NCBI RefSeq assembly: GCF_008831285.2
Contig: NC_045145.1
Location: forward strand, 4,442,723-4,506,722
Source: Nymphaea colorata
Taxonomy: Eukaryota > Streptophyta > Magnoliopsida > Nymphaeales > Nymphaeaceae
Reading direction: 5' to 3'
Length of the DNA stretch: 64,000 nt
Positions 44,167 to 56,746 of this stretch are shown here, piece after piece (the stretch's first letter is position 1; the number at the start of each line of letters is the position of its first letter). The notes under the pieces were generated by a model. The model did no database searches and was not told the DNA's origin. It worked only from the letters and a program-made list of their open reading frames with translations. The translations under genes were made by a program, and so were the position numbers.

Positions 44167-45180
44167 CAGTTTTAATTTTTATTTCTTCATGTATCAAGAC
44201 AAGTTGGGAAATCCATGAACAGATGTGTACAAGTGAAACTGTTTAATTTGTGAGTAAACTATTCTTGTTTTTTGTTCTTGTTTGACATGTCATTTCAATT
44301 GATCTTCTTCCTCCTTTCATGGATGGAAAATTCTTGGATGATAAAAAGTGACAACTGTTTGTGCCAAGCAATCCTTCCAATCTCATATCCTGTGAGTGAA
44401 AAGAAACAATTACCTTTAGATCTAGAATCTATTACTGTCTAAAAAATTGTCTAGTACATTGTAGCAAATTCATTAAACACTTTGTTAAATTGTTTTATGA
44501 ATGTGCTCCAATTTTAGGACAGATTCATTGGATAGTAACAATTGCCAAACTACTTCTCAAGATTATACTAACCTTCGTCGCCATGGTCAATTGCTTTTGT
44601 ATAACTAAACGCGTTCCCCATTCGAGCCAAGTTAGGGATGTCCAAATTCTACTTGAGAAAGAAGACGATTGAGCTTGAACTGGAAAAATCAAACTTAAGC
44701 ACCTCAGCTCCAGCTGCTCACCGGAGAGCCTAAAAAACATATATTTTCTTAACATATACATAGGAAAATTAGATTTTGTTTTTTAAGTATGCCTTCCAAC
44801 CAAAACCGCTAAAGTCATAAATGTTACTCAGGAGAAGTAAATTGGGTGGTAAAGCAGCTTGAATATTCAAATCACATAGTCCTTGTGATGTTTTAGTATG
44901 TTACTCAACTCGATTGCAAATGGTAATACGCCGAATTAAGGAATGTACCGTCAATAAACATTAAAAAAAAAACTTCCGACAAAACTAATTGAACTTGGTC
45001 GAAATCGTAGAAAAGAAAGCGTTATAACTCGACGCGTTTGGTTTGCCTAGTTTCTGAATCGAATTTCAGTAAAGCCTAGGTAGTCAAGCGCCATCTTCTC
45101 TTTATATCTCCTTTTGTGAGGGAGAACTGAGAAGCCGCAAGTTGGGTAGAAGAAGCCCCCCTCTCTGTGCAGGGCACAGG
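44167..45180. other. Intergenic; Asterix promoter side
   Basis: No gene recognised in 44167-45000. The last 150 bp are GC-richer with TTTATATCTCC near 45102, which may be a TATA-like element, and lead into a (GA)n tract at 45188-45204 in the presumed 5' UTR. Confidence 0.45.
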
Positions 45181-45206
45181 GGAAGCTTAGAGAGAGAGAG
45201 AGAGAA

Positions 45207-48200
45207 ATGTCGCACTCGTTGGCAGCGGATCCGAGGCAGCCATCTGCTGCGAAGCAATACGTCCCGCCGGTGATCTCTCCGCAGGACGCCCCCATCGACT
45301 ACGCGGGCTTCATTGCGGTCATCTTTGGCGTCATGGGCGTCATGCTCAGGGTATTTCATACTGACCATGCTCTTTTTTCTCCCCGTCCCTTTGCTCCGTC
45401 GTTTTGTCTTTCTTTTCTTTCAGTAGGATTTTGGTCCGACTACTTGCATATGATGGTACTTGGTGGGAGTATTCGGACGCATCAAATTGCTCAGGAAGGT
45501 GGAATAAGATTACGAAATTTCATTATGTGTCCAAATCCCTACCCTGTTATGTGATGAGTGGTTGCCTTCAAGATCATTTACCGATCGAGCTTCGCTGAAT
45601 GATTTTGGGAGTCACCTTACGTTCTTGTTTGGTCCTCCTTGAATCCGAATTAGGGCGTTGGTCTTGCCTGCCTGGTGCACTAGAACTTAGGGTTTTGCTA
45701 TATGTTGGATTTGATTGTGTCGAATTCCTGAAACCTCCTAAGGTTTGTAAGTTTTATTCGCAAGATTTCGCCTTAATTTTGTTTACTTTGGATTTGGTTT
45801 TTCTCTACTTAAAGGAAGAAATTTAGTTTTTTTCTTTAAATTCCCAATTATGGTGATCTTCATAAACATTTCAAATATTTGTGGTTTATCTCCTTCTCTT
45901 CATCTTATATGTGGGTTCTATTACATCGAATTGTTTTACAAACTATTTTATAATATATTGAACTTAGCTTTCTTCTATCACATAATGTTTGTTTTGGTGC
46001 AATGAAAAGCTATGCTTAACAAGTATACCTAAGAATTGTTTGTAATCGAATCCAAGTTCTAAATCAAGGTTCTCATTTGGTGATGGTACTATGGTTTCTT
46101 TGGCATCAGTCAAGCAAGGGATTAAACAAGGGGACGGAGAAGAGAAGTTGAGAAAAACGGGGGTGTGTTGTCATCGTCCTCATGAGGACTATGGCCTATG
46201 GGAATGTAGTTCAAAAGGGGAGTGGTAGGTCAAATTCCCTCTTATGTCCCAGAGAGCATCAGAGGGGATTCAGTAAGTTTGAATCTCTTTCTCAAATTTG
46301 GCTCTGAAAGAGTAACGGTTTTAACCTTCTAGGCACTATCTGGTCCATGGAGAAAGGTTTGTCTGGAATTATGAGTTTAACTGTATGTAACTGACGGAAC
46401 CCATAGATAGGGTCTACCTAAGAGGAAATCTTATCTTGTTGTTTCATAAGACTATGGTTATTGAATGTTGAATCGATTCCAGTTATGGTGTTCAGCCACC
46501 TTTTCAGCACGGAATCATGTGGCTGGCTCACATTGTTTACGTGCCAACATATAGGTTATTTGTGAAGCGTGAAATGCACTTCTTCATGTAACTTTTTTCT
46601 CAAATGGAGTCAAGTCAAAGCTTTTTCCTACAACCATACAACCACGTAAAAAAGATGAAAACATGGTCACAGAAATAGTTATAAAAAGAAACTAGGGCAC
46701 CTTCCTTTATCTCTTTCTCCGTAAAAAGGGTATGCCATGCTCATACTGCATTTGGCCATTATTTCTTTGTTAACTGTTGTTACCAATTAAGAAAATGCTT
46801 CAAACTGTCCAGTGATAAATTGCCAATCAAACAGTTCACTGTCCAAATTATGGACGATTGTTTGAGCACCATTTGGTATCAGCATTTGTCATCACCAGCG
46901 CCACATGTCAACTTATTACCTTGGCCTAGGTGGGATTGGAAACTCTAGTTGAAGTTGCAGTGTTGCACTTTTCTCCTGCCTTGCAATTTATACTGGGGAG
47001 AACGACTGCTCATCCACTATTTATGCATTTCCTCTAACTTCCATTCACTGATGAAAGGGCTTGACAATTTTCTACTAAGATGTGAAGCAAGTTTCTAGCA
47101 AGTATCTGCATCTTCGTTCACACCAGAGGTTTCACTGATCATAAACATACAATGGTTAAATGGTAGAGTGGTTTAGCTTGGTCATAGATCTCAGTTTTTG
47201 TTTGCTTCTATATTCTTTCCCTGAGGCGATTTATTTTAAAAAAAAGTTCTTTTGCATGGACTTTCTTGTTGAGAAATCAAGGAATCAGCAGATTCTGACT
47301 TTTGTTATGTAAACAGTGACAGACTTGATAGTTATAAACAGCAAAGTGAGTGACGGTGAGCTCTTACTGAATTTTTGAGGTTCCTTTTCTACGCCGTCCA
47401 CTTACTCCAGATTTCTTCGGTTTCTTGCTTTTCTGCTTATTTTGTTGTCACTTTAGCTGGTAGAAAGTTCTATTTGTTTCTAAATTCATTCAGAAAGTCT
47501 AGGGTGCATATTTTTGAGATTGGAGGACATTTTTTCTTATGGTCATCCCCTGATTAGGGCTTCTTCTACTGGTACTTATTGGCTTCCTTTAAGTTTATAA
47601 TGTTAGATAACTTGGTCTACGATAGTCTCAGTTTGAAAAGAAGTGAAATTTGGGTATAACATGGGCTGGTCTAAAGCATATCAGCCTCTTTTCTAGCAGT
47701 GTTTCTGCTCCTTGGTGTTAATACACTTTTATATCCTGGAAGTTGTGCTATTTGCAATTTTACTGTTCATCTGAAATATTGACTTTCAACTTGATGCAGT
47801 ACAAGCTTTGCTCATGGCTGGCTCTCATCTTTTGTGCTCAGTCACTGGCAAACATGAAGAATATGGAAACTGACCTCAGACAAATGTCAATGGCATTTAT
47901 GTAAGTTCTTCCTGCATGAGCTTATGGACTGCATGACTGAAGCAGTTGCAATTTTATTTTGATTACTACATCAATGTATGATAGCTATACATTCTTTCAT
48001 TCCTGTTCATTGTTGTGATCTTTATAGAAATATCCTCGGACAGTGATCTGGACAATGGTCTGAAACAAATGATAATGGCCTGGAAATGATTTTCCTGCAC
48101 TGCAGTCAATGAACATTGCCTAACAATGACTGTTGCATTGCATGTTATTGATTTTTATGTTTTCTTAAGGTTATCTATGGGTATCTGTTCTTTGATATTC

Positions 48201-49303
48201 TGATAACAAAAATCAGTAGATATATTTGATAAATATATTGTGCATTGCGAGAATTTCGTAAATTATGAGAAAACATATTATCATATGAAAAGCTTCTGCA
48301 ATGGTATGAGAATTGAACAAATGTACGAACAGTGGGAAAATAACTTCAGTGTAGGAATGAAAATATCAGGGACTTTCCAGATTTTCCTTTCATTGAATAT
48401 CTTGATAGCATCCATACTTAAATAAATGTCCCAAATAGTTGAAAAAATTTCCTAGATTTGCTTTCAACGTATTGGGCTGGTTATGCAGCTTTATCATTTT
48501 GGAAGTTTCATTGAGGAAAAAAGATAATTGTCAATCCGCACATCCAAGTTTGAACTCAAAACGCATAACTGTTCAGGAGGCTTTTTTTTTTTCCCTTAAT
48601 TCTAACACAAGATCTGCCTGGATAATTCAATTATCTACTACCATTTCCTACCTTCTTTCCAAGCGCTCTCTGTTGGCTTGTTTGTGGGCGACTTTGTCGA
48701 GTTTGCCCTGCATAATTAAGGTGAGTGATATTGGGAAAACTGAGGTAGTGAGGGCATGTTGAGATCCTTAAATGCATCATATGGAGCATGATATTGTAAA
48801 GCATACATGGTCCACCCAGGAAGGATTATATTTCTACTTGTGACTTCTTTTGTGCAATGGCATATGGATAGCTGGTGTAAAACTTAAGACAAATAAAAAT
48901 GTTGCTTCTGTCTTTCATTATTTTCTGTGTGATGAGAGTCTTCCAGTTTAAAAATACCTTTATATATTGGCATTTGTCCAGGAAGCCAAAAAAACAGTTT
49001 CAATAGATGAAAATGACTTTTGGACTGACGATCCATAGCAACCTCGTCTAGAGAACACGTTTAATATGGTTAATCGATTAATGCCAGACAGTTTTCCTCA
49101 ATTTGTCTTGAATGGAGGTTTCAATTTCGTTCAAGTTGCCATTTAAAAGCAAAGAAGCCAAGTCCAATTGGACAAATTATCAATTTTTGGGGTTATTTTA
49201 ATTATATATTACTTATTGGCAATTGTGGACTTTTACCAGGTTTGCTATCATGGGCTTGGTCACCAACTATTTGACGGCTTCAAGACAGGCAGCAGGAAAA
49301 TGA
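45207..49303 (+). CDS. WDR83OS: Protein Asterix (PAT complex subunit, WDR83OS/UPF0139 family)
   Basis: Small ER membrane protein; with CCDC47 it forms the PAT complex that shields polar transmembrane segments during membrane-protein insertion (known for the mammalian protein). Three exons: 45207-45350 (48 codons), 47800-47900, 49240-49303; 309 nt, 102 residues, matching the family's usual ~100. Splice sites: CTCAGG|GTATTT, GATGCAG|TACAAG, TTTAT|GTAAGT, TTACCAG|GTTTGC. Protein order: cytosolic N-terminus with AAKQYVPPVISPQDAPIDYA, then hydrophobic segment GFIAVIFGVMGVML, then KLCSWLALIFCAQSLANMKN, then FAIMGLVTNYL and a short basic tail. The residues around both exon joins match the family without gaps. 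Large introns (2449 and 1339 bp) hold no recognised gene. Intact. Confidence 0.93.
45351..47799 (+). other. Intron 1 of Asterix gene (2449 bp)
   Basis: GT-AG, phase 0. No gene or clear transposon recognised inside; several short chance frames. Its last ~120 bp were duplicated, with exon 2, to 53690-53870. Confidence 0.85.
47901..49239 (+). other. Intron 2 of Asterix gene (1339 bp)
   Basis: GT-AG, phase 2. AT-rich, no recognised gene or element. Confidence 0.85.
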
Positions 49304-50590
49304 ATACCATCACCAATGGCAATCCTTCATTTATTTGTCATAAAAGTTTGGCTGTAACATTTTCAAGGAGACAATAAGGGACATGAGAAAAGCGCACCAT
49401 TCTATTTGTAAGTCATCTGATGGTTTATCTGAGATGGAATGGTTAATTTCCCGATCTATTCTGTTTTGAGAGATCTAGTTTGAAGTATTTCGGTTGCTTC
49501 TTGGAGTGTATTCGAGGTGGAGAAAACAATTCTGGTTGGTACTAAGAAAATGGATAGCACCATCGCTTTTGATAAATTACTTTCACCTTCTTATTTCTAG
49601 TATGTTGACCTTGAGAACGGGCGCCAACCATTTTGAACTAAAATGGAATATTATACAAAATTATGATTAAATTTGAGGGAAACAAATGCACTCATGCTTG
49701 AATATATTTCGGAGTTTGAATTTAGGAATGTACAGCACAAATTTTAGATAGTTGAAGGAATTGTGAGTTGCTTGCCATTTAACAAAAAGTTGGCACCTTT
49801 TGTATGAGGAATATTCAATTGATATCAAGTGGTGTTGCAATTTTTGCCTGGTTGGCTTGTCAGCATACTGTCGATGGTACGTTAAAAAAGAATATAATTC
49901 TAGTAGTGTTGCACATCAACGAGGCTCACAGGGGTGGTAACTTGATCACCACAAGGCTACTTGTTAGATCACTGAGATGTACAGTGGAAAGATTCGATGT
50001 TCTGTGAGTCTGCATCAAGAGGGAGAACGGACTTGGTTCGGCTTTAATTAGATATAGATAATAATATGATATCCAACCAATGTTTGGCAGAGGACGCATT
50101 TAGAATGTAACAGGACACTCCGAGTTTGCCTCTTCAAAAGAATCTGAGTTCTTACCTGGACCTCAAAAAAGTGGTTTTGCCAATATCAGTCTTTCAAGTT
50201 GAATTGGTTGATGTATTGCATTGACTTCACTTCACGGAAATGAAAGCTGGCTGATACGCTCCTGTTTCTCTTATTTCATTAAGGTTGTTAATTGTTTTAC
50301 TTTTAATATGTTAATTTTGTAAATGTGAAAATTTGGAAATTAGCCTGGCTTTCCCTGGTTCAAGACTGGTGTCATCCAATTTTTGGTATCTTACACATTG
50401 ATTCTCCTCTCATGCCAACATCAATTATTGCTGGGCACTTGCAGTAGAAAACTTTGGTTGGTAGGTAGATGGTGTCACTACCATGATGACACGAATGAAT
50501 TTAAGTTGGTAGGAGCTTTAAAGATCTTTTGTTGTGCTAGTTGAATATCTTCTTTGCTAACTTGAGGATTAGGCTTGCACTTGTTAAATT
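49304..50590. other. Intergenic, no gene recognised
   Basis: Asterix 3' UTR of unknown length followed by AT-rich DNA without recognised content. Confidence 0.55.
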
Positions 50591-50599
50591 GTCCATTTC

Positions 50600-50800
50600 A
50601 TAGTTGGCAAACCCGTGACTTGGACTCAGATCAGCAGATGACCGGGTCATGGGGTCAAAAAGTTGACTCGGTGACTCGATGAGTTCACTTGTTGACTCAG
50701 TCAAGTTTTAAATAACCTGAATCAGGCAAGTCAAGCCTAGTTCGGCCGAGTAAGGGGCGAGTCAGGCCAACCTTGACTCATGGCCAGGTTTTAAACTACA
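50600..50800. repeat. GACTCGGTGACTCG-rich dispersed repeat
   Basis: Compact stretch with repeated GACTCGG, GAGTCA, TCAAGCC and GGCCGAGTAAGGGGCGAGTC motifs ending CTTGACTCATGGCCAGGTT; imperfect inverted symmetry with the start (CAAACCCGTGACTTGG). Resembles short non-autonomous DNA elements; ends not fixed. Confidence 0.35.
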
Positions 50801-51223
50801 TGCTCTACAGTGCCTACGTCCTAGTCCAGAGCAGTTGCTCTGGTTTCATGATCATGATGATCAGACGTTGGACGATCTTTTTGAGTTTGATCTCATGATG
50901 TCTTGCAAATCCTGATTTAACATATCCAAACCACCATAACCCTTGGCAACATTTGAAGGCTGGTAGTATATGGAATGCCATAGGAAAATGGGTATGAAAG
51001 AAAAATGGAGACAGAATATTTGGAATAATAGAGCTCTGGCCACGACCTGCTGGTTTCTATATCTAGCTGTTTAAACAATCTTCCACCGCTACATAGACTA
51101 CAGAGAAATATCCTTACCGAATGCGTGCTGCTATGTATGAAGGAAGGGTAGAGTAACATAGCAAGGCAGTTTGAGGTATGGGGTTATATTGTAAAGAAGT
51201 TTGGTATAAAAAGAATTCGGCGG

Positions 51224-51544
51224 ATGGAAATCAAAGAGGAACTCAAGCACTGGACCAAGGTAAACTTCAACCGATCGCGGCTTTATAACTGCTCGAACAT
51301 AACTTTCCATATGGTGAAATGGAAATCATGGTGGAACAGGAATATGTTAGCTCATGACTGGCTGAAGGAGGCTAACCTAAAGAAAACAGCAGAAATAGTT
51401 TGGAATAGCTGCAGGGATGTTTTATGGCTACAATTAAAGTGGACAGAAGAGGAGAAAGAATTAGTTATATGGATGACCACATGTCCCAAGTGCAGACAGA
51501 AAACAACATCTTGCAAGTGGGAAGGAAAAACTTGGTGTTTGTAA
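51224..51544 (+). other. Unrecognised 106-codon reading frame
   Basis: Trp/Lys-rich frame with a C-terminal Cys cluster (TCPKCRQKTTSCKW). No domain identified, no splice or promoter context. Could be a pseudogene scrap. Reported only because the composition is unlike its surroundings. Confidence 0.15.
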
Positions 51545-52040
51545 TGCTTACTACAAGCAATAACTGAGAGACAGGAATGATGGTTCAGGAAGTTGGACAA
51601 GGAAACGATGGTGCAGAATTCAAAGTGCTTGAATGGGGAGTTGAGAAACTCGATATATAATGATCACTAATAATTGCGTAACAAATAACCTTATTTGGAA
51701 TCGCAGGCTTAACTCGTTTTTGCAGGGAAGGAGACATAGGCCTGAACGCTGGAGGTCAGAGGGCTTTAGTAGAGTAAAATATTTATGTAGACAATTATTT
51801 ATGTCATTTTCTTTTGGTAAAATGATTTTACAGCATAGACAAACAGAAAATAGATATGTTGATCATTCATTGGAGCATATACAAGCCACCAGTACAAACA
51901 GTTTCTGTTTTTACTTCATATCTAAAAAAAGACTACAAATGAGGACAGCTGATAGTAAGATTCTCAAGCTTTAAAATGCGTCATCCTTTAAATAGTCAAC
52001 ATGCGTTCTCTTAAGTCTTGTTATAGTTGAAGCACATGAA

Positions 52041-52222
52041 GCACAGGCGGAGGCAAATGAGGGCATTGTGTGGGCAATCGCCTACACAGACCCACAGTTT
52101 TTTAAAGTTGTTTTTTTATATTGATATATCAGGAAAATTTTTTGTGATTTATATATGCTTCCTTTAAAAAATAGAAATTTTATATCTAATGCACCTTAGC
52201 CAGAATTTTCTGAATCCACCCC
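52041..52222. repeat. Degenerate copy of the CAGGGGCG-type repeat
   Basis: ACAGGCGGAGGCAAATG at the left and GAATCCACCCCCATTG at the right around an AT-rich centre; weakly matches 15567-15768. Confidence 0.3.
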
Positions 52223-52513
52223 CATTGTAGCTGCGGGTCACCCACTAACCAGCTTCAACTTATGTTGTAAAAAAAACTATGAACTAAGACAACTTATAGT
52301 ATAAGACCAATACTTGTTAACTCGTCGAAGATTTTTAATATCATAAATGAGGGATTATATTTAACCATCTTTATTGGGTGTTATAATCCACTTCCCGCTA
52401 GGCACATGTGTTCTCCATTTACAATGATTGGATTTGGTTTTACTGCCAATTATAGTAATATAGTCCAAAACTAGCCCAAACGCCTAGTTGGTTAGGATCC
52501 TACGTATCTAATA

Positions 52514-53002
52514 TACTACCAAAAAAGATGGTTTTATGGACTTGTGGAAAATATAATGTCGGTGAACATTAACTTTTACCGACGTTTGCAAAAACATGTC
52601 GACAATTACACTTTTTTTCACTACGTCCATAGCTGGACGTCGGTTAAAATTACCCGTCATCGATGCATGGTGTCGTTGAAGTTCAACATTTATCAACGTC
52701 TGCCATAAGAGTCGGTGAAAGTGAAGAAAACTGTTCATCTTTATCGACACATTAAGGCGTCGACAATAGTCAATGTTTACGTGCGTCTAGGCAATGCCTG
52801 TTCTACCCTACACCCATGCTTTTGTGTCGGTGATGACTTTCACCGGCACTTCCTTTATCAACAAAAGAATGAAACGTCTGCCGACGTGTGTTCTATTTCC
52901 ACCGACATTTCCGAGCCGTCGGTAATGCTTAGGTTTTTTATAGCATTTTGTGCACACTTAATAAGGCACTCACTTTTTTGAACCCCTCATTTTTTCTTGT
53001 GA
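52514..53002. mobile_element. CACTA-like non-autonomous element
   Basis: Left end TACTACCAAAAAAGATGG; right end CATTTTTTCTTGTG (reverse complement CACAAGAAAAAATG), similar to CACTA ends. The interior is packed with GTCGGTGA/TCACCGAC-type motifs on both strands (for example near 52559, 52625, 52710, 52827, 52895, 52916), the subterminal repeat layout of CACTA elements. Possible 3-bp duplication ATA. No transposase. Ends are degraded, so assignment is moderate. Confidence 0.5.
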
Positions 53003-53689
53003 TAATCAACAGAAGACTATTCTCAACTCCTGTAAATGGCCTATCAGCTTAAATGCTGCTTACTGGACTTCTCTCTTTAGTGCATTGATATGATTGTCAC
53101 CCTCATGAGATTTTTCAACTTCTCTTCTTTTTTAACTTCAGTACACACGCACACACACATTCTCTCTCTCTCTCTAACAAACACACACACACACACACGA
53201 TTTTTTTACCCTTTTTCTTCAATTTTACATATGGCAACACAATTTAGGTTGGGGGACAACATCTCTCACTTGGCGCATAAAACCATATGGCTCCGTTCTA
53301 TATTTCAGGGAAGAACTTGTTTTGGTTGGTGCAGGTGTAGACTAGAGCACTGTGAGTTTCTGGTGGGAGTGAGAGTGAGAGCTTGGTACATCGAGCCCGG
53401 GGTCCTTGCATGACACAAGGGTTCCTGGCCCACCGCATAGGGTGGGTTATAGGTCTTCCATGTGACCCTCAGGTGGGCTAAATGTGACCCTCAGGTGGGC
53501 TAAAAGCAGTAGCGAAGTCAATTTTTTTTTTTTTGTTAAGAGCACTTGCCCGGACCAACCCAGGCCAAGAGGGAAGGGGGAAGGAGTGTGTTTCGACACA
53601 TCGAGCTCTCCCTTTGGGCGAGCATTAAATATATGTAACAAAAGAGCAACAACTCAGTGATCACCACTTTGTAACATGATAGTTTGTCA
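53003..53689. other. Intergenic with CA/CT microsatellites
   Basis: (CA)n and (CT)n runs at about 53144-53200. A 21-bp tandem duplication (ATGTGACCCTCAGGTGGGCT) at 53459-53502. No gene recognised. Confidence 0.6.
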
Positions 53690-53870
53690 TAGGTACATTA
53701 GGTGCATTTTGGCATCTTTTCTAGCAGTGTTTCCCGTCCTTAGTGTTACTACACTGTTATGCCTTCGAAATTGTGTTGCATTGTTCACCTGAAATATTGA
53801 CTTTCAACTTATGCAGAACAAGCTTTGTTCATGCTGACTCTCATCTTTTGTGCTCAGTCAAGTTTTGTTC
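53690..53870 (+). pseudogene. Duplicated Asterix intron 1 end plus exon 2 fragment
   Basis: Matches 47680-47860 of the Asterix gene, same strand: shared CTTTTCTAGCAGTGTTTC, GAAATATTGACTTTCAACTT, ATGCAG, ACAAGCTTTG, GACTCTCATCTTTTGTGCTC. The exon part begins after TTATGCAG at about 53817 with AAC for TAC and soon meets a stop from a 2-bp loss in CATGGCTGG. Ends abruptly after CTCAGTCA. A small genomic duplication (it includes intron sequence), not a retrocopy. Confidence 0.85.
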
Positions 53871-54470
53871 ATATATTTGTTCATATGTTGGGGACTCCAC
53901 CACCTTCATGAAATCCCCTCGTATAATCCCTCCGGTTTAGAGTTGCATTGGGACCTGGGTAAACTTACTTCAACTCCAAAACAGATCTTTTGTAGTCCAA
54001 AAGAACAATGCCAATCAAGAACCAAAAGACAACCTGATTTTCATCAGTCTAGCCCAGCCAGATGTGCTATACCCTATGTGACATGGGTATGCTAGTTTTG
54101 CCCATGTACCGGTGTCAGTACGTGAGTATGGTGACATGGATACGAGTACAGCTGGGATATGGCTGCATTTAAAAACTTTTAAAATTATATTTTCAAACTT
54201 AATTTTTTCTCTAATTTTTTACTTTTCCCTTCTTTTATATTTTCCTTCCAATAAGGTTTTATATTTTCCTCTCATTTTTTTCATTTTGAGGTTTTTTTTT
54301 GTAGATTATAAGACTATTAATGCTTTTTTTTTCATTTTTATCATTTTTAAAAATATAAGCGTACCCACAATTTTCAAAATTGTTGTGTCCGAACCGGTAC
54401 CATACCCGCACCCATGTGACATAGGCTACACCCCTTAGAGCGAACATGTTAGCATTTAAATATCAAGAGC
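53871..54470. other. Intergenic, no gene recognised
   Basis: Spacer between the two decayed duplicates; T-rich around 54190-54310. Nothing recognised. Confidence 0.55.
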
Positions 54471-54479
54471 TTTGAAAAA

Positions 54480-55480
54480 TATGAAAGTCTCTGAAATGTA
54501 ATTAAGCAGCACTCGACTATTGTATTGCACTCTGTCCTGGTTCCTCTGTGTTTAGTGATGGAGCAACATGCCGGACGAGGGCGGGTGTGTATATTACCGT
54601 GTCACAGTGATGGGGTGGGAAGCGCGCTTCTCGGTCCAAACGAGAGGTATTGTCCTCTTTCTTGTCTTGGTTTATCGACAATCGGCCTGTTCATCGAGCC
54701 AGCCAATCCAGCTCAAGTCCTCAACCCAAAAAGGTGAATGGTTGCGGAAGAGTACAACTGTTGGCTGAGAGAAGGGGACCAACTGGAACTGCACCATTTA
54801 GGGGTCTGAGAACGGGCAGCTCAAGTTCTAAGAATGAGTTGTAGAGCGTGTGATTTACTCGCTTCACAGCTTCAAAACTGTTGCAGGCATACTTGAAGAA
54901 GATCACCGGCCACTTGACCTCTTTATAGTTCACCTAACAATGGTGTTTTGGCCTGATGGAGGTGACTTCCTCCCATATGTCGGCCACCTTGGTCATAATT
55001 CTGTGCAAAACCTGCCACCACCACAAATGACCAAATTTTCTTCTCAATTCTCAATATTGGAGAAAGGGATTGTCACTACTGCGATGGTTGATCAAGATAA
55101 AACAAGAAGAAAGTGAATCGAAAAGTTTCGTTTAATGTCCTTGAATATATATAGTTGAGCTAGCAACTGAAGAGAAGAATGTGGATACCCAAACTAAGAG
55201 ACAAGAAAAGAAATGGTCAAACTTTTCTATAACCCAATATCAATAATACAAGTAACTTTAGATTGAATCAAACTTCCATTTTGCAAAGCCCTGTTAGGAC
55301 ATATCATAAGCTCATTAAATCAAGTCACACAGATTATCAAAACAGTTGCAAGCACCCATGTGCAACAATACTCAGGCGTCGGTGCGTGGCACTCCAAACT
55401 TTACATTCTCTTTCCTTGTATCTTGGACGGAACTATAAGTTTTTAACTATTAATTTTAATCTTGTTGTTTTTTTGTAGAC
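54480..55480 (-). pseudogene. Decayed UGT copy (exon 2 N-terminal part, intron and 3' flank)
   Basis: Minus-strand duplicate of the UGT gene 2 locus. 54700-55056 matches the first part of exon 2, with an open piece at 54721-54933 reading VKWPVIFFKYACNSFEAVK and LNGAVPVGPLLSANS. The exon-2 acceptor is destroyed: CCAG became CCAA at 55057. A frameshift precedes the open piece and another follows it. At about 54675 the sequence jumps from the WLDEQ region straight to the gene 2 3' flank (matching 59880-60110), so the C-terminal ~1.1 kb including the PSPG box is deleted. 55057-55480 matches parts of the gene 2 intron. Exon 1 is absent. Confidence 0.88.
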
Positions 55481-55739
55481 AATTTTTTATTTTAATCTTG
55501 TTGTTTTTTTTTGTAGACAATGTTTGAGAAAAAAAAAAGATGTGAATTAGATGATGAGAAAACCTGTCATTTTTTTCTTATTGTTTTCCACTTAGCCGTT
55601 CATCATGATGGATAAGTTAGCCCTTGTTTGATGGACGCTTGGGTGACTCTTAAAACAAGAGTAGCCATTTAATTCTCCCATATAAATAAGATGATAGCAA
55701 CGGGTCATATTCCGCTGGGCAGGAAATGGTGACAGTCAA

Positions 55740-56169
55740 TCCAAAAGTATGGATTTCAGCTTTATAGTGCACAATCTTTCTTGTTAGTGTTGATGATGAA
55801 TCTGAGTTACAGAAAGTTCTATGATGGGCTGCTTGGCGAATCAGAGGCTGAGTTTTGGTTGCAAAAATGATGGAAACCTGGTGATTAACTAAAGCTTAAG
55901 GAGGACTTGAGGGTTCCTATATGGATCAGGTTGCCGGGTTTTCTGCCCTTATGTGGAACCGTAAGGTTTTCCAAGTGATCAGTTCGGCTCTTGGTGGTGA
56001 GCTTTTAGAGGCTTATGTCCATACACGGCAGATATATAGGATGATCTTTGCAACGTTATGCATGGATGTTATCTTGTGGTTTGTACATGGTTGGTTTTTG
56101 ATAAATGTGGGAGATGAAGAGGTGGCTTCCATCTTCTATCGATCTCCAGTACCAAGACAATACTGGTAA
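55740..56169 (+). pseudogene. LINE ORF1-like relic (DUF4283)
   Basis: Broken frames read IFLVSVDDESELQKVL, VAGFSALMWNRKVFQVISSA (with LGGELLEA), then HTRQIYRM, WFLINVGDEEV. The pattern 'LPG...WN..V...I.SALG' and the later 'INVGDEE' resemble the DUF4283 domain in ORF1 of plant L1-type LINEs and related reads. Stops precede the longest open piece (55921-56169). No RT half or poly-A tail found nearby. Confidence 0.6.
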
Positions 56170-56745
56170 CCATGTTCACATTCAAGCGAAGTTGTGCTAT
56201 AGCAACCATTCATTTCCTTATAGGCTATAGTAGCGACCACAAAGAAAGTCATGACTGGGCATCAATATGTTTTTGTGTTAAATGTCTTGCATATTTTTTC
56301 TTTTGTTTTCGCATTGATTTAATTTGCTTCAGTAGTCATGTTTCTGATGTACTTCGTGTAATTCACAATATGCATATGTGGTTTTTCACATTCCCAATTA
56401 ACTTTAGTTCAGTTCTCTTTTTTACTTTTAGCCTTTTAGGGGGTAAGTTGAAGAACCAAATCTCCGCAACTTAAATGTACTGATTTGGAGTGTCAATCTA
56501 GGTGGGAAATACTGTTTTTGTAGTTTGATATTTCCCGATAGATGCTATAGAACTATACACCATGAGCATATGAAGAACCACCTACTGTACACTATGACAA
56601 ATTGAGACAAAAGCTGAAAAAAGGTGCAGTCACGGTTATGATAGCCTCAGGGACAATTTGTAATGTAAATTTGTATAGAAATGTATAATGTAAATTTCAA
56701 TGATGAAACAACAATTTGCTTTTAAGTTAATGGTCTTTCTTTGAG

Positions 56746-56746
<1 letters not shown>
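56170..56746. other. Intergenic, no gene recognised
   Basis: AT-rich; the 100-codon frame at 56172-56474 is hydrophobic with no recognised domain and is probably chance. Confidence 0.55.

Noticed and set aside
54525-54844. Plus-strand frames over the UGT pseudogene
   Set aside because: Antisense shadows of the decayed minus-strand UGT exon.
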